Shown: positions 1 through 8,977, numbered from the stretch's first letter. The stretch: DNA of 64,000 nt from Oscillospiraceae bacterium (GCA_015067615.1 SVMD01000002.1:143170-207169); one strand, 5' to 3'. Notes: generated from the sequence alone by a model not told the origin. Program-made: numbers and translations.

Positions 1-1
1 G

Positions 2-523
2 GGGGCCCTGCTGGGCGCCCTGTGCGGCGTGGCGGCGGCTGCGGTGCTGGGGTATCTGGCAGCGGAGCTGGTCCATGTATCCGCCTATCAGATGGACGAA
101 AGCGAGGGCCTGCTCCTGGCACGGAACGACACGGGTCTTCAGATCAGCGGCCTGCTGCTCTGCGGCATCCTCATCGCAGCCCAGGGCGCGGTGATGGATA
201 CGGCCATGTCCATCGCCTCGGCCATGGCCGAGCTGAAGGAAAAGCGGCCGGATATCGGCTGCAAAGCGTTGCTTCGCTCCGGTATGGTCATCGGCCGGGA
301 CACCACCGGCACCATGGCCAATACCCTGGTGCTGGCCTTCGCGGGCTCCAGCCTTAATATGATGGTGCTGATTTTCAGCTACCGGGTTTCATTTTTGCAG
401 CTGATGAACACGGATTTCATCGCGGTGGAAGTGGTCAGAGCCCTGGCGGGAAGTCTCGGTATCATCTTCACGGTGCCCTGCGTGGCGGCCATCACCGCGG
501 GACTTCTGAGCAGAAAGAAATAA
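2..523 (+). CDS. YibE/F family membrane protein (3' part)
   Basis: The reading frame is open from the first bases of the window, so the N-terminal part lies outside it and about 173 C-terminal residues are visible. The pattern GAVMDTAMSIASAMAELKE followed by GRDTTGTMANTLVLAFAGS is characteristic of the YibE/F family of polytopic membrane proteins of unknown function. Several hydrophobic segments are present, including one near the end (IIFTVPCVAAITAGLL), and the chain finishes with a short basic tail. The GTG at 29 is inside the conserved region and is unlikely to be the true start. A strong terminator follows directly, so this is the last gene of its transcript. Family assignment is fairly sure; function is not known. 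Confidence 0.75.
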   Translation, partial: GALLGALCGVAAAAVLGYLAAELVHVSAYQMDESEGLLLARNDTGLQISGLLLCGILIAAQGAVMDTAMSIASAMAELKEKRPDIGCKALLRSGMVIGRDTTGTMANTLVLAFAGSSLNMMVLIFSYRVSFLQLMNTDFIAVEVVRALAGSLGIIFTVPCVAAITAGLLSRKK

Positions 524-531
524 AGTCATAA

Positions 532-564
532 CCCGGGCTGCGGAATTTCCGCAGCCCGGGTTTT
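532..564 (+). terminator. Rho-independent terminator
   Basis: A 12-bp GC-rich stem (CCCGGGCTGCGG with its complement) closes a five-base AATTT loop and is followed by TTTT. It ends the YibE/F transcript eight bases after the stop codon. Confidence 0.9.
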
Positions 565-574
565 CTGCTGTGCA

Positions 575-880
575 GATAAATGATCGTTTACAAGAGCTTC
601 CCCCTGGGGGTGGTGCTCCGCGCAGCGAATCTAAATGCTGATGATTGCCAGCGGCAATCATACCATAATCAATCAGCTGTCACCGCGTAAGCGGTGACTG
701 ATGAGGGGACTACCCTACGATGACTGGAAATGCAATGGTTTTCTGACTACTGTCCCCTCATCCATTTGTTGTGGTGCGCTTGCCACCGGCAAGCGATTGA
801 TTTTGATTCGCTGCGCGGAGCACCACCCTTCGGGGCACCTTCCCCCAGGGGGAAGGTATTTCACTAAACGCTAATTTATC
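575..880. repeat. Palindromic intergenic element, TIR family A (copy 1)
   Basis: The element is bounded by GATAAATGATCGTTTA (575-590) and the imperfect inverse TAAACGCTAATTTATC (865-880). Inside are a second inverted pair (CTTCCCCCTGGGGG near 598 and CCCCCAGGGGGAAGG near 842), GAGGGGAC/GTCCCCTC arms and small hairpins. No coding frame of interest is present. The same end sequences recur between many genes of this window, so it is a dispersed, possibly mobilisable, non-coding element. Confidence 0.8.
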
Positions 881-940
881 TCTGCACCGCGCACCACAAT
901 TAAGAAACCTTGAAATTTTCTTTAAATCCCTCCGAAGGGG

Positions 941-969
941 TGGAAGTTTTCACATACTTATGCTATAAT
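941..969 (+). promoter_or_regulatory. Extended -10 promoter for the U32 gene
   Basis: TGCTATAAT (TATAAT 964-969) is an extended -10. The hexamer 17 bases upstream is TGGAAG, a poor match to TTGACA. It lies 35 bases before the U32 start codon. Confidence 0.7.
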
Positions 970-1003
970 GTCTACAAGTATACCATAATGGAGAGAGAAT
1001 GCT

Positions 1004-3085
1004 ATGCTGGAACTTTTGGCCCCTGCGGGCTCTATGGATGCCCTCCGCGCCGCGGTGCAGAACGGCGCCAATGCGGTCTATTTAGGCTGCGGTACCTTCA
1101 ATGCCCGCCAGAGCGCGAAGAATTTTACCACCCAGACCCTGACGGAAGCAGTGAAATACTGCCATATCCGGGGCGTCAAGGTCCATCTGACCCTGAATAC
1201 CCTGGTTTCCGACCGGGAGAGTAAGGAACTCATTGACCTGATCCGCCATGCGGCTTTCTGCGGCGTGGATGCCTTCATCGTCCAGGACCTGGGCGTTGTG
1301 GAGCTGTGCCGTCAGATCGCCCCCCATGTGGCTCTCCACGGCTCCACCCAGATGACCATCCACAATCTGGACGGCGTGCGGCTCTGCGCTGCCATGGGTA
1401 TGAGCCGGGTGGTCCTGAGCCGGGAACTGAGCCGGGAGGAGATCCGCTACATCTGCGCCAATTCTCCCATTGAGATCGAGGTCTTCGGCCACGGCGCCCT
1501 GTGCATGTGCTATTCCGGCCAGTGCTACATGTCTGCCATGATCGGCGGCCGCTCCGGAAACCGGGGCCGCTGCGCCCAGCCCTGCCGCCAGAGCTACGGC
1601 TATGCCCACTGGGAGGACAAGTACCCCCTGAGCCTGAAGGACAACTGCCTGATCCACTATCTTCAGGAACTGACCGACATGGGCGTGGCCTCTTTGAAGC
1701 TGGAGGGCCGGATGAAGAAGCCCGAGTATGTTGCCACCGTCACTGCCACCTACCGCAAGGCTCTGGACGAGGGCGTGGTGACCAAGGGCATGGAGCAGGC
1801 CCTCATGACCGCCTTCAACCGCCAGGGCTTCACCGACGGTTACTATACCGGCAATGTGGATAAGAAAATGTTCGGTGTCCGCAAGGAGACCAAGGACGAT
1901 CCTGCCTGGATCAAGGCCGCCCGCCAGTCCTACGAGACCGGCGAAAGCGCCCTGGTAAACATCTCCTTCCAGGCCCGGGTGACCCCCGCAGGCAGCCGTC
2001 TGACGGTGACGGACCCGGAGGGCCGCTCCTGCTCCGTGGAAGGACCCACCCCGGAGGTGGCCCGGAATGTGGAGCTGACAGGCCAGGCCATTGCCGACCG
2101 GGTCAGCAAGACCGGCGGCACCCCCTACCGCTGCGTGGAGGTCAAGACCCATGTGGAACCGGGCCTGACCCTTTCCGCCGCCGCCATCAACGCCATGCGC
2201 CGGGATGTCTTAAACCAGCTCACTGCCATCCGGGCCCGCCACGACAGCAAGCCCCTGGGCAGACCCCAGAAGCTGAAGGATTACTTGGGTTCCGGCGGTA
2301 TGCCCGGCCTGACCGTCCAGGTCACCACCCGGGAGCAGATCACCAATCAGCTGATGGCCCTGGAAACCGCCATGCTCTATGTGCCCGTCCACATTCTCCT
2401 GGCCGACCCCAAGCTGACCCGTCAGCTGGTCCGCCGGGGCAAGGTGGCCGCGGTGCTGCCCCGGATCGTCCACGATGACGAGCTGACCCGGCTGCGCCTG
2501 GGCCTCAACGACCTGTACACCCAGGGCGTCCGGGATGTGCTGGTGGGCAATCTGGGACTGCTCATCGCTGCCCGGCAGGCAGGCTTCACCATCCACGGTG
2601 ATTTCGGCCTGAATATCTACAATTCCCGCTCTTTGAGCGTCTGCCACGACCTGGAGCTGGCCTCCGCCTGCTTAAGCTTTGAAATGACCATGCCCCAGAT
2701 CCGGGACCTGAGCAAGGCCGTGCCCAGCGAGATCATCGTCTACGGCCGCCTGCCCCTGATGGTGGTGGAGCACTGCCTGATCAGGAACCGCACCGGCCAG
2801 TGTACCTGCCATCTGGGCAATCTGAAGCTCACCGATAAGACCGGCGCGGAATTTCCCATCATCAAGGACGGCGACAGCTGCCGCAGCGTGCTGCTCAACG
2901 GCAAGAAGCTCTACTGGCTGGACCGGCAGGAGGACCTGAGCAAGCTGGGCCTCTGGGCCGTGCGGCTGTGCCTGACCACGGAAAATGCCCAGGAGACCGA
3001 TAAGGTGATCGCTGACTTCATCCAGGGCACACCCATGGACCCCGGCAACTGCACCAGAGGACTTTATCTGAGAGGTCTGGACTAA
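1004..3085 (+). CDS. U32 family peptidase-like protein with DUF3656 region
   Basis: This 693-residue protein begins MLELLAPAGSMDALRAAVQN, the standard start of the U32 (collagenase-like/PrtC, RlhA, YegQ) family. The family signature is visible near residue 160: EVFGHGALCMCYSGQCYMS, then GGRSGNRGRCAQPCRQSY, which supplies the conserved cysteines. The long C-terminal half, with a second region around YGRLPLMVVEHCLI and a Cys pair GQCTC, matches long U32-DUF3656 proteins. Relatives such as E. coli RlhA are needed for 23S rRNA C2501 hydroxylation; whether this protein does that, or is a protease, cannot be decided here. The start is supported by GGAGAGAG at 990-997. It appears to be transcribed alone. 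Confidence 0.85.
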   Translation: MLELLAPAGSMDALRAAVQNGANAVYLGCGTFNARQSAKNFTTQTLTEAVKYCHIRGVKVHLTLNTLVSDRESKELIDLIRHAAFCGVDAFIVQDLGVVELCRQIAPHVALHGSTQMTIHNLDGVRLCAAMGMSRVVLSRELSREEIRYICANSPIEIEVFGHGALCMCYSGQCYMSAMIGGRSGNRGRCAQPCRQSYGYAHWEDKYPLSLKDNCLIHYLQELTDMGVASLKLEGRMKKPEYVATVTATYRKALDEGVVTKGMEQALMTAFNRQGFTDGYYTGNVDKKMFGVRKETKDDPAWIKAARQSYETGESALVNISFQARVTPAGSRLTVTDPEGRSCSVEGPTPEVARNVELTGQAIADRVSKTGGTPYRCVEVKTHVEPGLTLSAAAINAMRRDVLNQLTAIRARHDSKPLGRPQKLKDYLGSGGMPGLTVQVTTREQITNQLMALETAMLYVPVHILLADPKLTRQLVRRGKVAAVLPRIVHDDELTRLRLGLNDLYTQGVRDVLVGNLGLLIAARQAGFTIHGDFGLNIYNSRSLSVCHDLELASACLSFEMTMPQIRDLSKAVPSEIIVYGRLPLMVVEHCLIRNRTGQCTCHLGNLKLTDKTGAEFPIIKDGDSCRSVLLNGKKLYWLDRQEDLSKLGLWAVRLCLTTENAQETDKVIADFIQGTPMDPGNCTRGLYLRGLD

Positions 3086-3093
3086 CAGATATC

Positions 3094-3230
3094 GTAGGGC
3101 GGGGTCATGACCCCGCCGACCAGGCGTCGATTTTGCGCTGCGTTTGGTTCTGCGCACATCGCTGGTATTCCCATCTGACGAAAGCGCTCAGGCACGAAAG
3201 GGTGTCGGCGGGGTCATGACCCCGCCCTAC
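3094..3230. repeat. Palindromic element, family C (27-bp perfect inverted arms)
   Basis: Bases 3094-3120 and 3204-3230 are perfect inverted copies; each arm is itself a hairpin around GGGGTCATGACCCC. The left arm recurs exactly at 36454-36480. About 80 bases of non-coding sequence lie between the arms. It fills the gap between the U32 gene and maf and may act as a terminator-like structure. Confidence 0.8.
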
Positions 3231-3250
3231 AAAGCGCAATGGAGCATATT

Positions 3251-3826
3251 ATGAATCTGATTTTAGCATCTGCTTCACCGAGAAGGCAGGAGCTTCTGAA
3301 GCTCTTCAACCTGCCCTTCACTGTTCGGGTGGCGGATATTGACGAAACCATGGATTTGAGCCGCCCGGCCTTTGACGAGGTGGCCCGGGTGAGTAAATTA
3401 AAGGCCCTGGCGGTGGACAGGACCCCCGATGACATCGTCATCGCCGCGGACACCATCGTGGTCTGCGAGGGGAAGGTCCTGGGCAAGCCCAAAGACGAGG
3501 CCGACGCCTTTGCCACGCTGCGGCTGCTGTCCGGCCGGGACCACCAGGTGATGACCGGCTGCACCGTGCTGCTGGGCGACCGGTGTGAAAGCTTCACCGA
3601 GGTCACGGACCTGCACTTCCGGGAGTTATCTGACTGGGAGATCGCCCGGTATGTAGCCTCCGGCGAGCCTATGGACAAGGCAGGCAGCTATGGAATCCAG
3701 GGCGGCGCCGCCCTGTTCTGCACCCACATGGTGGGCGATTACTACAATGTGATGGGACTTCCCGTCTGCGCTCTGGGCCTGCGCCTGAGACAGCTGGCGC
3801 CCCAACTGATGGAGGAAACACTATGA
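3251..3826 (+). CDS. maf: Maf family nucleotide pyrophosphatase
   Basis: Maf proteins hydrolyse dTTP/UTP or modified nucleotides to monophosphates and are tied to septum control in Bacillus. The protein (191 residues) opens with MNLILASASPRRQELLK, the family hallmark, and continues with VIAADTIVV and SYGIQGGAALF, which carry the usual catalytic acids and lysine region. The ATG at 3251 is preferred over the one at 3239 because GGAG at 3241-3244 is correctly spaced and the family begins at this Met. The stop overlaps the mreC start (ATGA), so it is translationally coupled to the mre genes, a common arrangement. Confidence 0.92.
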   Translation: MNLILASASPRRQELLKLFNLPFTVRVADIDETMDLSRPAFDEVARVSKLKALAVDRTPDDIVIAADTIVVCEGKVLGKPKDEADAFATLRLLSGRDHQVMTGCTVLLGDRCESFTEVTDLHFRELSDWEIARYVASGEPMDKAGSYGIQGGAALFCTHMVGDYYNVMGLPVCALGLRLRQLAPQLMEETL

Positions 3827-4653
3827 AGCATTTACTGACCGGCCGGGTCCGGATCATTCTGATCGTGGCGGTGCTGCTGGCCGCCTCTCTGGCCATTTTG
3901 AGCAACGCGCTGGATATGAATCTGCCCACCATGCTGACCAATGCGGTGCTGGCCCCCATCCGCTACGGCGCCACGGCCCTGACGGACCAGGCGGAGCAGT
4001 GGTACAGCTACATGTTCCGCTACGAGGCCGTTGCCGCGGAAAATGAATCCCTCAGGGAGCAGATCGCCAACATGGAGGATGAAGCCCGCCGGGCTGATGC
4101 CGTGGAGCGTGAGAACCAGCGGCTCCGGGACCTGCTGAACCTGAAATCCACCCACGAGGACTATGAGCTGGTGGATGCCTACATCATCGGCTGGGATTCC
4201 ACCGACTGGACCAACTCCGTCATCGTCAACCGGGGTTCTGACGCCGGCATCGAGGAGGGCATGTGCGCCATCACCGCCAACGGCCAGGTGGTCGGTCTGG
4301 TGGTGGAGGTGGGCCCCAACTATGCCGAGGTCAAGACCATCCTGGACTCCACGCTGGAAATTTCCTGCGTCATTGCCTCCTCCGGCTACAACGGCATGAG
4401 CAAGGGCGGCTACTATTATAAGGATATCAACCACCTGAAGCTGGACTACCTGCCCTCTTCCGCGGTTATCCGCAACAAGGACGCGGTGGTCACCTCCGGC
4501 TCCACCGTGTACCCCCGGGACCTGATCGTGGGCTACGTGGTGGACGCAGGCTTCGACGACACCGGTGTGGCCAAGTTCGCCGTGCTGGAGCCCGCTGCCG
4601 AGATCGCATCCCTGGAACAGATTTTCATTCTGACCAACTACACCACCGAGTGA
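3823..4653 (+). CDS. mreC: Rod-shape determining protein MreC
   Basis: MreC is the membrane-anchored, extracytoplasmic scaffold of the elongasome. The 276-residue product has an N-terminal transmembrane segment (IILIVAVLLAASLAIL), a coiled-coil stretch rich in Glu/Arg (AENESLREQIANMEDEARRA) and the beta-rich MreC domain with NRGSDAGIEEGMCAI and VTSGSTVYPRDLIVGYV. Length is normal. It overlaps maf by four bases and mreD follows after seven bases. No mreB lies in this cluster. Confidence 0.93.
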   Translation: MKHLLTGRVRIILIVAVLLAASLAILSNALDMNLPTMLTNAVLAPIRYGATALTDQAEQWYSYMFRYEAVAAENESLREQIANMEDEARRADAVERENQRLRDLLNLKSTHEDYELVDAYIIGWDSTDWTNSVIVNRGSDAGIEEGMCAITANGQVVGLVVEVGPNYAEVKTILDSTLEISCVIASSGYNGMSKGGYYYKDINHLKLDYLPSSAVIRNKDAVVTSGSTVYPRDLIVGYVVDAGFDDTGVAKFAVLEPAAEIASLEQIFILTNYTTE

Positions 4654-4660
4654 GGCACCT

Positions 4661-5254
4661 ATGGCACAAAGAAGAAAACGACCCAATTATGAATTTAAGC
4701 CGGACAAGGTAAAGGGTACCCTGCGAAAGGCCCTGCACCTGACCGCTTTGCAGCAGCGGCAGCTGCTGAAGTGGACCTGCTATGGCCTGCTGTGTCTGTT
4801 TTTGCTCATCATCCAGGACGTGATCATGAGCAAGGTCAGCATCTTTGGGGCCACCACGGATCTGGTCCCCGCGGCGATTCTGCTCATCGCGGTGATCTCG
4901 GATGCCTACGTGGGCAGCCTCTTTGCCATCATCGCGTCCACATTGTTCGAGTTTTCCGGCTCCGCCCCGGGCCCTTACATCATCGCCTACCTGACCATTC
5001 TGGCAGTGGCGGCGGCGGTTTTCCGCCAGAGCTTCTGGCGCCGGGGCTTCCGGTCCAATATTCTCTGCGCGGGCCTTGCGCTGCTTGTGTATGAACTGGC
5101 GGTCTGGGGCACCGGCGTGTTCCTGGGACTCACCTACTGGAGCCGGATCTTCGTGTTCCTGACCATCTGGCTGCTTAGCTTCCTGGTGATGATGGCCCTG
5201 TATCCCCTTATCCGCAAGATCCAGAAAATCGGAGGCGAAACATGGAGAGAGTAA
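4661..5254 (+). CDS. mreD: Rod-shape determining protein MreD
   Basis: This 197-residue protein is an integral membrane partner of MreC. A basic cytoplasmic N-terminus of about 40 residues (RRKRPNYEFKPDKVKG) is longer than in most MreD proteins. It is followed by hydrophobic segments typical of the family (LLCLFLLIIQDVIMSKVSIF, LVPAAILLIAVI, IIAYLTILAVAAAVF, IFVFLTIWLLSFLVMM). The assignment rests on topology and on the mreC-mreD-mrdA order. Its last 13 bases overlap the mrdA start, suggesting coupled translation. Confidence 0.85.
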   Translation: MAQRRKRPNYEFKPDKVKGTLRKALHLTALQQRQLLKWTCYGLLCLFLLIIQDVIMSKVSIFGATTDLVPAAILLIAVISDAYVGSLFAIIASTLFEFSGSAPGPYIIAYLTILAVAAAVFRQSFWRRGFRSNILCAGLALLVYELAVWGTGVFLGLTYWSRIFVFLTIWLLSFLVMMALYPLIRKIQKIGGETWRE

Positions 5255-7377
5255 GCAAAGTCCGCGCCATGGTTTTCTTAGGTCTGTTTCTGCTGGTGTT
5301 CGTGCTGTTTGCCGCGAAGCTGTTTGACCTGCAGATTATTGAGACCAAAGGCGATACCAACAATATGACCACCTATACATCCCTGACCCGTGTGAAGGCC
5401 GCCCGGGGCGACCTTCTGGACCGGAACGGTAACCTGCTGGTGGGCAACCGGGCCAGCTACGACCTGGTGTTCAACCACTACGTTATCGAGTCCGCCGACG
5501 GTGCCAACGAGTCCCTGTACAAGCTGGTAAAGAAGTGCCAGGAGCTGGGGATCGAATATATCGACCATTTCCCCGTAACCAAAGAGCGGCCCTTTGAATA
5601 CATCCACGATCAGTTCAAGGCCGCCTGGCAGGGCTACTACCAGAGCTACCTGCTGGACCGGAACATCGACTCGGATATCTCCGCCAACCTGCTGATCCAG
5701 ATGCTGCGGGAGCGCTACGGCTTCCCGGAGACCTGGACCGACGAGGAGGCCCGGGCAGTGCTGGGCCTGCGCTACGAATTTGACCTGCGCGGCGTGGCGA
5801 ACATTTCCAACTATGTGTTCATCGAGGATATCTCCGACGAGCATCTGTCCACCCTGCTGGAGCTGAATACCCCCGGCCTGATGGTGGAATCCTCCACTGT
5901 CCGGGAATACTACACCACCTATGCGGCCCATATCCTGGGCTACGTCAGCGCCATGAACGACAAGCAGTGGACTGAGTACAAGGAGATGGGCTACGCCATG
6001 GACGCTTTCGTGGGCCAGGCGGGCTTTGAAAAGGCCTTTGAGGACAAGCTCCACGCCACCGACGGTACCCGTGTTGACGTGGTCGACAAGGAAGGCACCA
6101 TCATCGAGCAGTTCTGGGCCAATGAATACGACGAGAACGGCAAGGTCATCGGCAAGAAGGTGCCCAAGGCCGGCAACAACGTGGAGACCACCCTGGATAT
6201 CAACCTCCAGAAGATTGCCGAGGACGAGCTGAAGATCGCCATGGAGAATCTGACCAATCCGGAGATCAACAAGACCGAGGGCCTGAAGGAAGGTCTGGAC
6301 GCCCAGGGCGCCGCGGTGGTAGTCATGGAGGTCAAAACCGGTGATATCCTGGCCATGGCCAGCTATCCCACCTACAATCTGGCTACCTTCGTGGAGGACT
6401 TCGATGAGCTGGAGGCCCACCCCCTGAAGCCCATGTACAACCGGGCCCTCCAGGGCGCCTATCCCCCCGGCTCCACCTTCAAGATGGCAACGCTGATTGC
6501 CGCTATGAACAACGGTCTGATCAACGCCGAGACGGAGATCGAGGATAAGGGCCTGTTTACCGAGCTGGACTTCAACCGAAGCTGTCTGCTCTGGTCCAAT
6601 GCCCGGGCCACCCACGGCTTCATCACCGCAGCCGATGCCATCCGCTATTCCTGCAACTACTTCTTCTACGAGCTGGGCTACCGCCTGGACTGGACCCAGC
6701 TGAACGAGGTCTCCGCTGCCCTGGGTCTCGGCGAGCCCACCGGCGTGGAGCTGCCGGAAAACGTGGGCTGGCGTGCCGACCCCGAAAGCAAGCGCCGGCA
6801 GTACGGCGACACTCTGGACGGCGGCTGGTTCCCCGGTGACGAAATTCTGTCCGCCATCGGCCAGTCCGAAAACCGCTTCACCCCCCTGCAGCTGTGCGTC
6901 TACGCCTGCACCCTGGCCAACAAGGGTACCCGCATGAAGGCCACCTTCCTGAACCGGGTGGTCTCCTCGGACTACCGGACCCTGGTGGAAGAAAACCAGC
7001 CCAAGGTCATGAGCCAGTTTGAAATCTGCAACGACGCCTACATTTCCTACATGGAAGGCATGCAGCGGGTTATCTACGAAAGCGGCGGTACCGCCCGAAA
7101 GATCTTCAACGGCTTTGAGGATACGGAGCATACCTTCCCGGCAGATATCCGGGTCTGTGCCAAGACCGGCACCGCCCAGACCTTCACCAGCGTGTCTGAC
7201 CACGGCGCCTTTATCTGCTTCGCCCCCGCCAACGACCCTGAGATCGCCGTGGCCCTCTACGGCGAGCGCATCGCCCACCCCACCAATATCGCCATGGTGG
7301 CCGAGGCCATTATGAAGGCCTACTTCACCACCCAGCGGGCATCCAGCGTGGCGGTTTACGAGAACCAGCTCAGCTGA
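5242..7377 (+). CDS. mrdA: Penicillin-binding protein 2 (elongation transpeptidase)
   Basis: This class B penicillin-binding protein cross-links peptidoglycan in the elongasome. It has 711 residues: an N-terminal membrane anchor (MVFLGLFLLVFVLFAAKLF), the dimerisation region with RGDLLDRNGNLL, and the transpeptidase domain. The three active-site motifs are seen: STFK with the nucleophile at about Ser411, SCN at about 470-472, and KTGT at about 641. It starts inside the end of mreD. No rodA or minCD genes follow, unlike many Firmicutes, and a strong terminator closes the operon. Confidence 0.93.
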   Translation: MERVSKVRAMVFLGLFLLVFVLFAAKLFDLQIIETKGDTNNMTTYTSLTRVKAARGDLLDRNGNLLVGNRASYDLVFNHYVIESADGANESLYKLVKKCQELGIEYIDHFPVTKERPFEYIHDQFKAAWQGYYQSYLLDRNIDSDISANLLIQMLRERYGFPETWTDEEARAVLGLRYEFDLRGVANISNYVFIEDISDEHLSTLLELNTPGLMVESSTVREYYTTYAAHILGYVSAMNDKQWTEYKEMGYAMDAFVGQAGFEKAFEDKLHATDGTRVDVVDKEGTIIEQFWANEYDENGKVIGKKVPKAGNNVETTLDINLQKIAEDELKIAMENLTNPEINKTEGLKEGLDAQGAAVVVMEVKTGDILAMASYPTYNLATFVEDFDELEAHPLKPMYNRALQGAYPPGSTFKMATLIAAMNNGLINAETEIEDKGLFTELDFNRSCLLWSNARATHGFITAADAIRYSCNYFFYELGYRLDWTQLNEVSAALGLGEPTGVELPENVGWRADPESKRRQYGDTLDGGWFPGDEILSAIGQSENRFTPLQLCVYACTLANKGTRMKATFLNRVVSSDYRTLVEENQPKVMSQFEICNDAYISYMEGMQRVIYESGGTARKIFNGFEDTEHTFPADIRVCAKTGTAQTFTSVSDHGAFICFAPANDPEIAVALYGERIAHPTNIAMVAEAIMKAYFTTQRASSVAVYENQLS

Positions 7378-7384
7378 TTGAAAA

Positions 7385-7421
7385 AAACCAGACCTCCCGA
7401 TCCGGGAGGTCTGGTTTTTGT
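7385..7421 (+). terminator. Rho-independent terminator of the mre operon
   Basis: Stem AACCAGACCTCCCG with its complement around a short ATC loop, followed by TTTTTG. It lies a few bases after the mrdA stop codon. Confidence 0.9.
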
Positions 7422-7428
7422 TTGGGCA

Positions 7429-7737
7429 GATAAATGATCGTTTAACATACCAACGCGCCGAAGGCGCCTTGCCTCCACCTTTGGGGGAGGTGGCCCGGCG
7501 AAGCCGGGACGGAGGGGGTGTCGCAACGTCTTTTGCCCTCTCAGTCACCGCCAAAGGCGTGAGCGCCCGCAGGCGCCATGCAAGCGAGCAACCGCTCGGA
7601 GAGCGGCACTTGGCGAGTCGCTGTGCCAGCATGGAATTAAAGTGCGCTTGCCACCGGCAAGCGATGGATTTTGATTCGCTGCGCGGAGCACCACCCCAGA
7701 GGGGGAGCCAAGTTTCAAATGTACACGATAATTTATC
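7429..7737. repeat. Palindromic intergenic element, TIR family A (copy 2)
   Basis: The ends are GATAAATGATCGTTTA (7429-7444) and TACACGATAATTTATC (7722-7737). The interior holds GCGCCGAAGGCGCC, CCACCTTTGGGGGAGGTGG and CCCGGCGAAGCCGGG hairpins. It shares the block GCTTGCCACCGGCAAGCGAT and the following TGATTCGCTGCGCGGAGCAC with copy 1. No convincing gene is present. Confidence 0.8.
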
Positions 7738-7754
7738 TCTCAAAAAATTATTAA

Positions 7755-7823
7755 AATAAGAATAATTCTTATTGACAAATTGAAACCTGTATGCTACTAT
7801 ATGGGTGTAAATAAGAATCATTC
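7755..7823 (+). promoter_or_regulatory. perR promoter with Fur/PerR-type operators
   Basis: A perfect 9-1-9 palindrome, AATAAGAATAATTCTTATT (7755-7773), overlaps the -35 TTGACA (7772-7777). The -10 is TACTAT (7795-7800) with a 17-base spacer. A second partial site, AATAAGAATCATTC, lies at 7810-7823 just before the ribosome binding site. Placement across the -35 and the transcription start suggests repression, probably autoregulation by the product of the next gene. The same promoter recurs before the second rubrerythrin. Confidence 0.75.
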
Positions 7824-7840
7824 ACGAAAAGGAGGCGCCG

Positions 7841-8236
7841 ATGGAACGTACATCCAAGCATTTCCGCAAGCGCGACGCCATATTACATTGTGTCCGCTCC
7901 ACCACGACGCACCCCAGCGCCGAGTGGGTATTCGAGAACGTCCGCAATGACGTGCCCGATATCTCCCTGGCCACCGTCTACCGGAATCTGTCACTGTTCA
8001 AGGACCAGGGGCTCATCGTGAGCCTGGGTACCGTGAAGGGTGTGGAGCGGTTTGACGGAAATACGGAACCCCATGTCCACTTCATCTGCACCGAATGCGG
8101 TGCAATTCTGGATCTTCCGGAAATCTCAGTTCCTGAGGAACTGAATACCGCTGTTTCCCGCTCTTCCGGTGGGCGGGTGGACAGCTGCCAGCTTTCTTTC
8201 ACCGGACTGTGCGGCGAATGCCGGAAATTAAATTAA
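7841..8236 (+). CDS. perR: Fur family regulator, PerR type
   Basis: PerR is a peroxide-sensing, metal-dependent repressor. The 131-residue protein has the winged-helix DNA-binding half (SLATVYRNLSLFKDQGLI) and a dimerisation half. The structural zinc Cys4 is complete (CTEC near residue 85 and CGEC at the end). Candidate regulatory ligands are present: His24 (HPSAEWVF), an Asp in ERFDG, the HVH pair in PHVHFICTECG, and an Asp in ILDLPE, matching the B. subtilis PerR set (an aligned inference). AAGGAGGCG precedes the start. The next gene, 24 bases on, encodes reverse rubrerythrin, which supports PerR over Fur or Zur. Confidence 0.85.
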   Translation: MERTSKHFRKRDAILHCVRSTTTHPSAEWVFENVRNDVPDISLATVYRNLSLFKDQGLIVSLGTVKGVERFDGNTEPHVHFICTECGAILDLPEISVPEELNTAVSRSSGGRVDSCQLSFTGLCGECRKLN

Positions 8237-8260
8237 AAATAATTATTTGGAGGAAATATT

Positions 8261-8851
8261 ATGAAGAAGTTTGTCTGCCCCGTCTGCGGTTACGTTCACG
8301 AAGCTGAGGTCATGCCCGAGGGCTTCCGCTGCCCCCTGTGCAAGGTTCCCGGTGAGAAGTTCAAGGTCATGGAAGAGGGCAAGCTGGCCGCTACCCATGA
8401 GTACGGTGTCTATGCCAAGACCGTGAAGAACAACCCCGACATCTCCGAAGAGGATAAGAAGTATATCTTCGAGCAGCTGATGGCCAACTTCCAGGGCGAG
8501 TGCTCTGAAGTGGGCATGTACCTGTGCATGGCTCGCATCGCCCACCGCGAGGGCTTCCCCGAGATCGGCCTGTACTGGGAGAAGGCAGCCTTTGAAGAGG
8601 CTGAGCATGCTGCCAAGTTCGCAGAGCTGCTGGGCGAGGACCTGGAGCCCAACATGAAGGCTTCCACCAAGGCCAACCTGGCATGGCGCGTTGACTGCGA
8701 GTTCGGCGCCACCCAGGGCAAGTTCGACCTGGCTGTCTGCGCAAAGAAGAACGGCCTGGATGCCATCCACGACACCGTCCATGAGATGGCCCGTGACGAG
8801 GCCCGCCACGGCGTCGCCCTGAAGGGTCTGCTGGAAAGATATTTCAAGTAA
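8261..8851 (+). CDS. Reverse rubrerythrin, copy 1
   Basis: Reverse rubrerythrins reduce hydrogen peroxide and oxygen in anaerobes. The N-terminal rubredoxin domain (about residues 1-36) carries Cys6, Cys9, Cys24 and Cys27; a ferritin-like diiron domain follows, with the ligand-bearing helices [34 protein letters not shown] and EMARDEARH. The rubredoxin domain comes first, the opposite of classical rubrerythrin. The 196-residue product differs from the copy at 11522 at only three positions (Lys28, Phe111, Lys196). It is probably cotranscribed with perR. Codon use is strongly biased, suggesting high expression. Confidence 0.93.
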   Translation: MKKFVCPVCGYVHEAEVMPEGFRCPLCKVPGEKFKVMEEGKLAATHEYGVYAKTVKNNPDISEEDKKYIFEQLMANFQGECSEVGMYLCMARIAHREGFPEIGLYWEKAAFEEAEHAAKFAELLGEDLEPNMKASTKANLAWRVDCEFGATQGKFDLAVCAKKNGLDAIHDTVHEMARDEARHGVALKGLLERYFK

Positions 8852-8945
8852 GCTTTACAGCGGCGGATCTGCACCGGGCCTGGCAAGTGTCCGGGCTTGG
8901 AAAAGAATTGGATGAATGATTGCAGAAAAAATGCATAATTTTCGG

Positions 8946-8977
8946 AAACCGGGCAGGGAAATCCTGCCCGGTTTTTT
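8946..8977 (+). terminator. Rho-independent terminator after rubrerythrin 1
   Basis: Stem CCGGGCAGG with its complement, loop GAAAT, then six T residues. It lies about 95 bases after the stop codon; the gap holds no gene. Confidence 0.9.

Noticed and set aside
7755..7773. Calling the palindrome before perR a Zur site
   Set aside because: The core lacks the CG-flanked Zur pattern, and the regulator and targets (rubrerythrins) fit PerR better.
5278..7821. An 847-codon open frame on the minus strand opposite the PBP2 gene
   Set aside because: It is the shadow of a GC-rich, third-position-biased gene; its product is Gly/Val/His-rich with no family motif, and PBP2 on the other strand is unmistakable.
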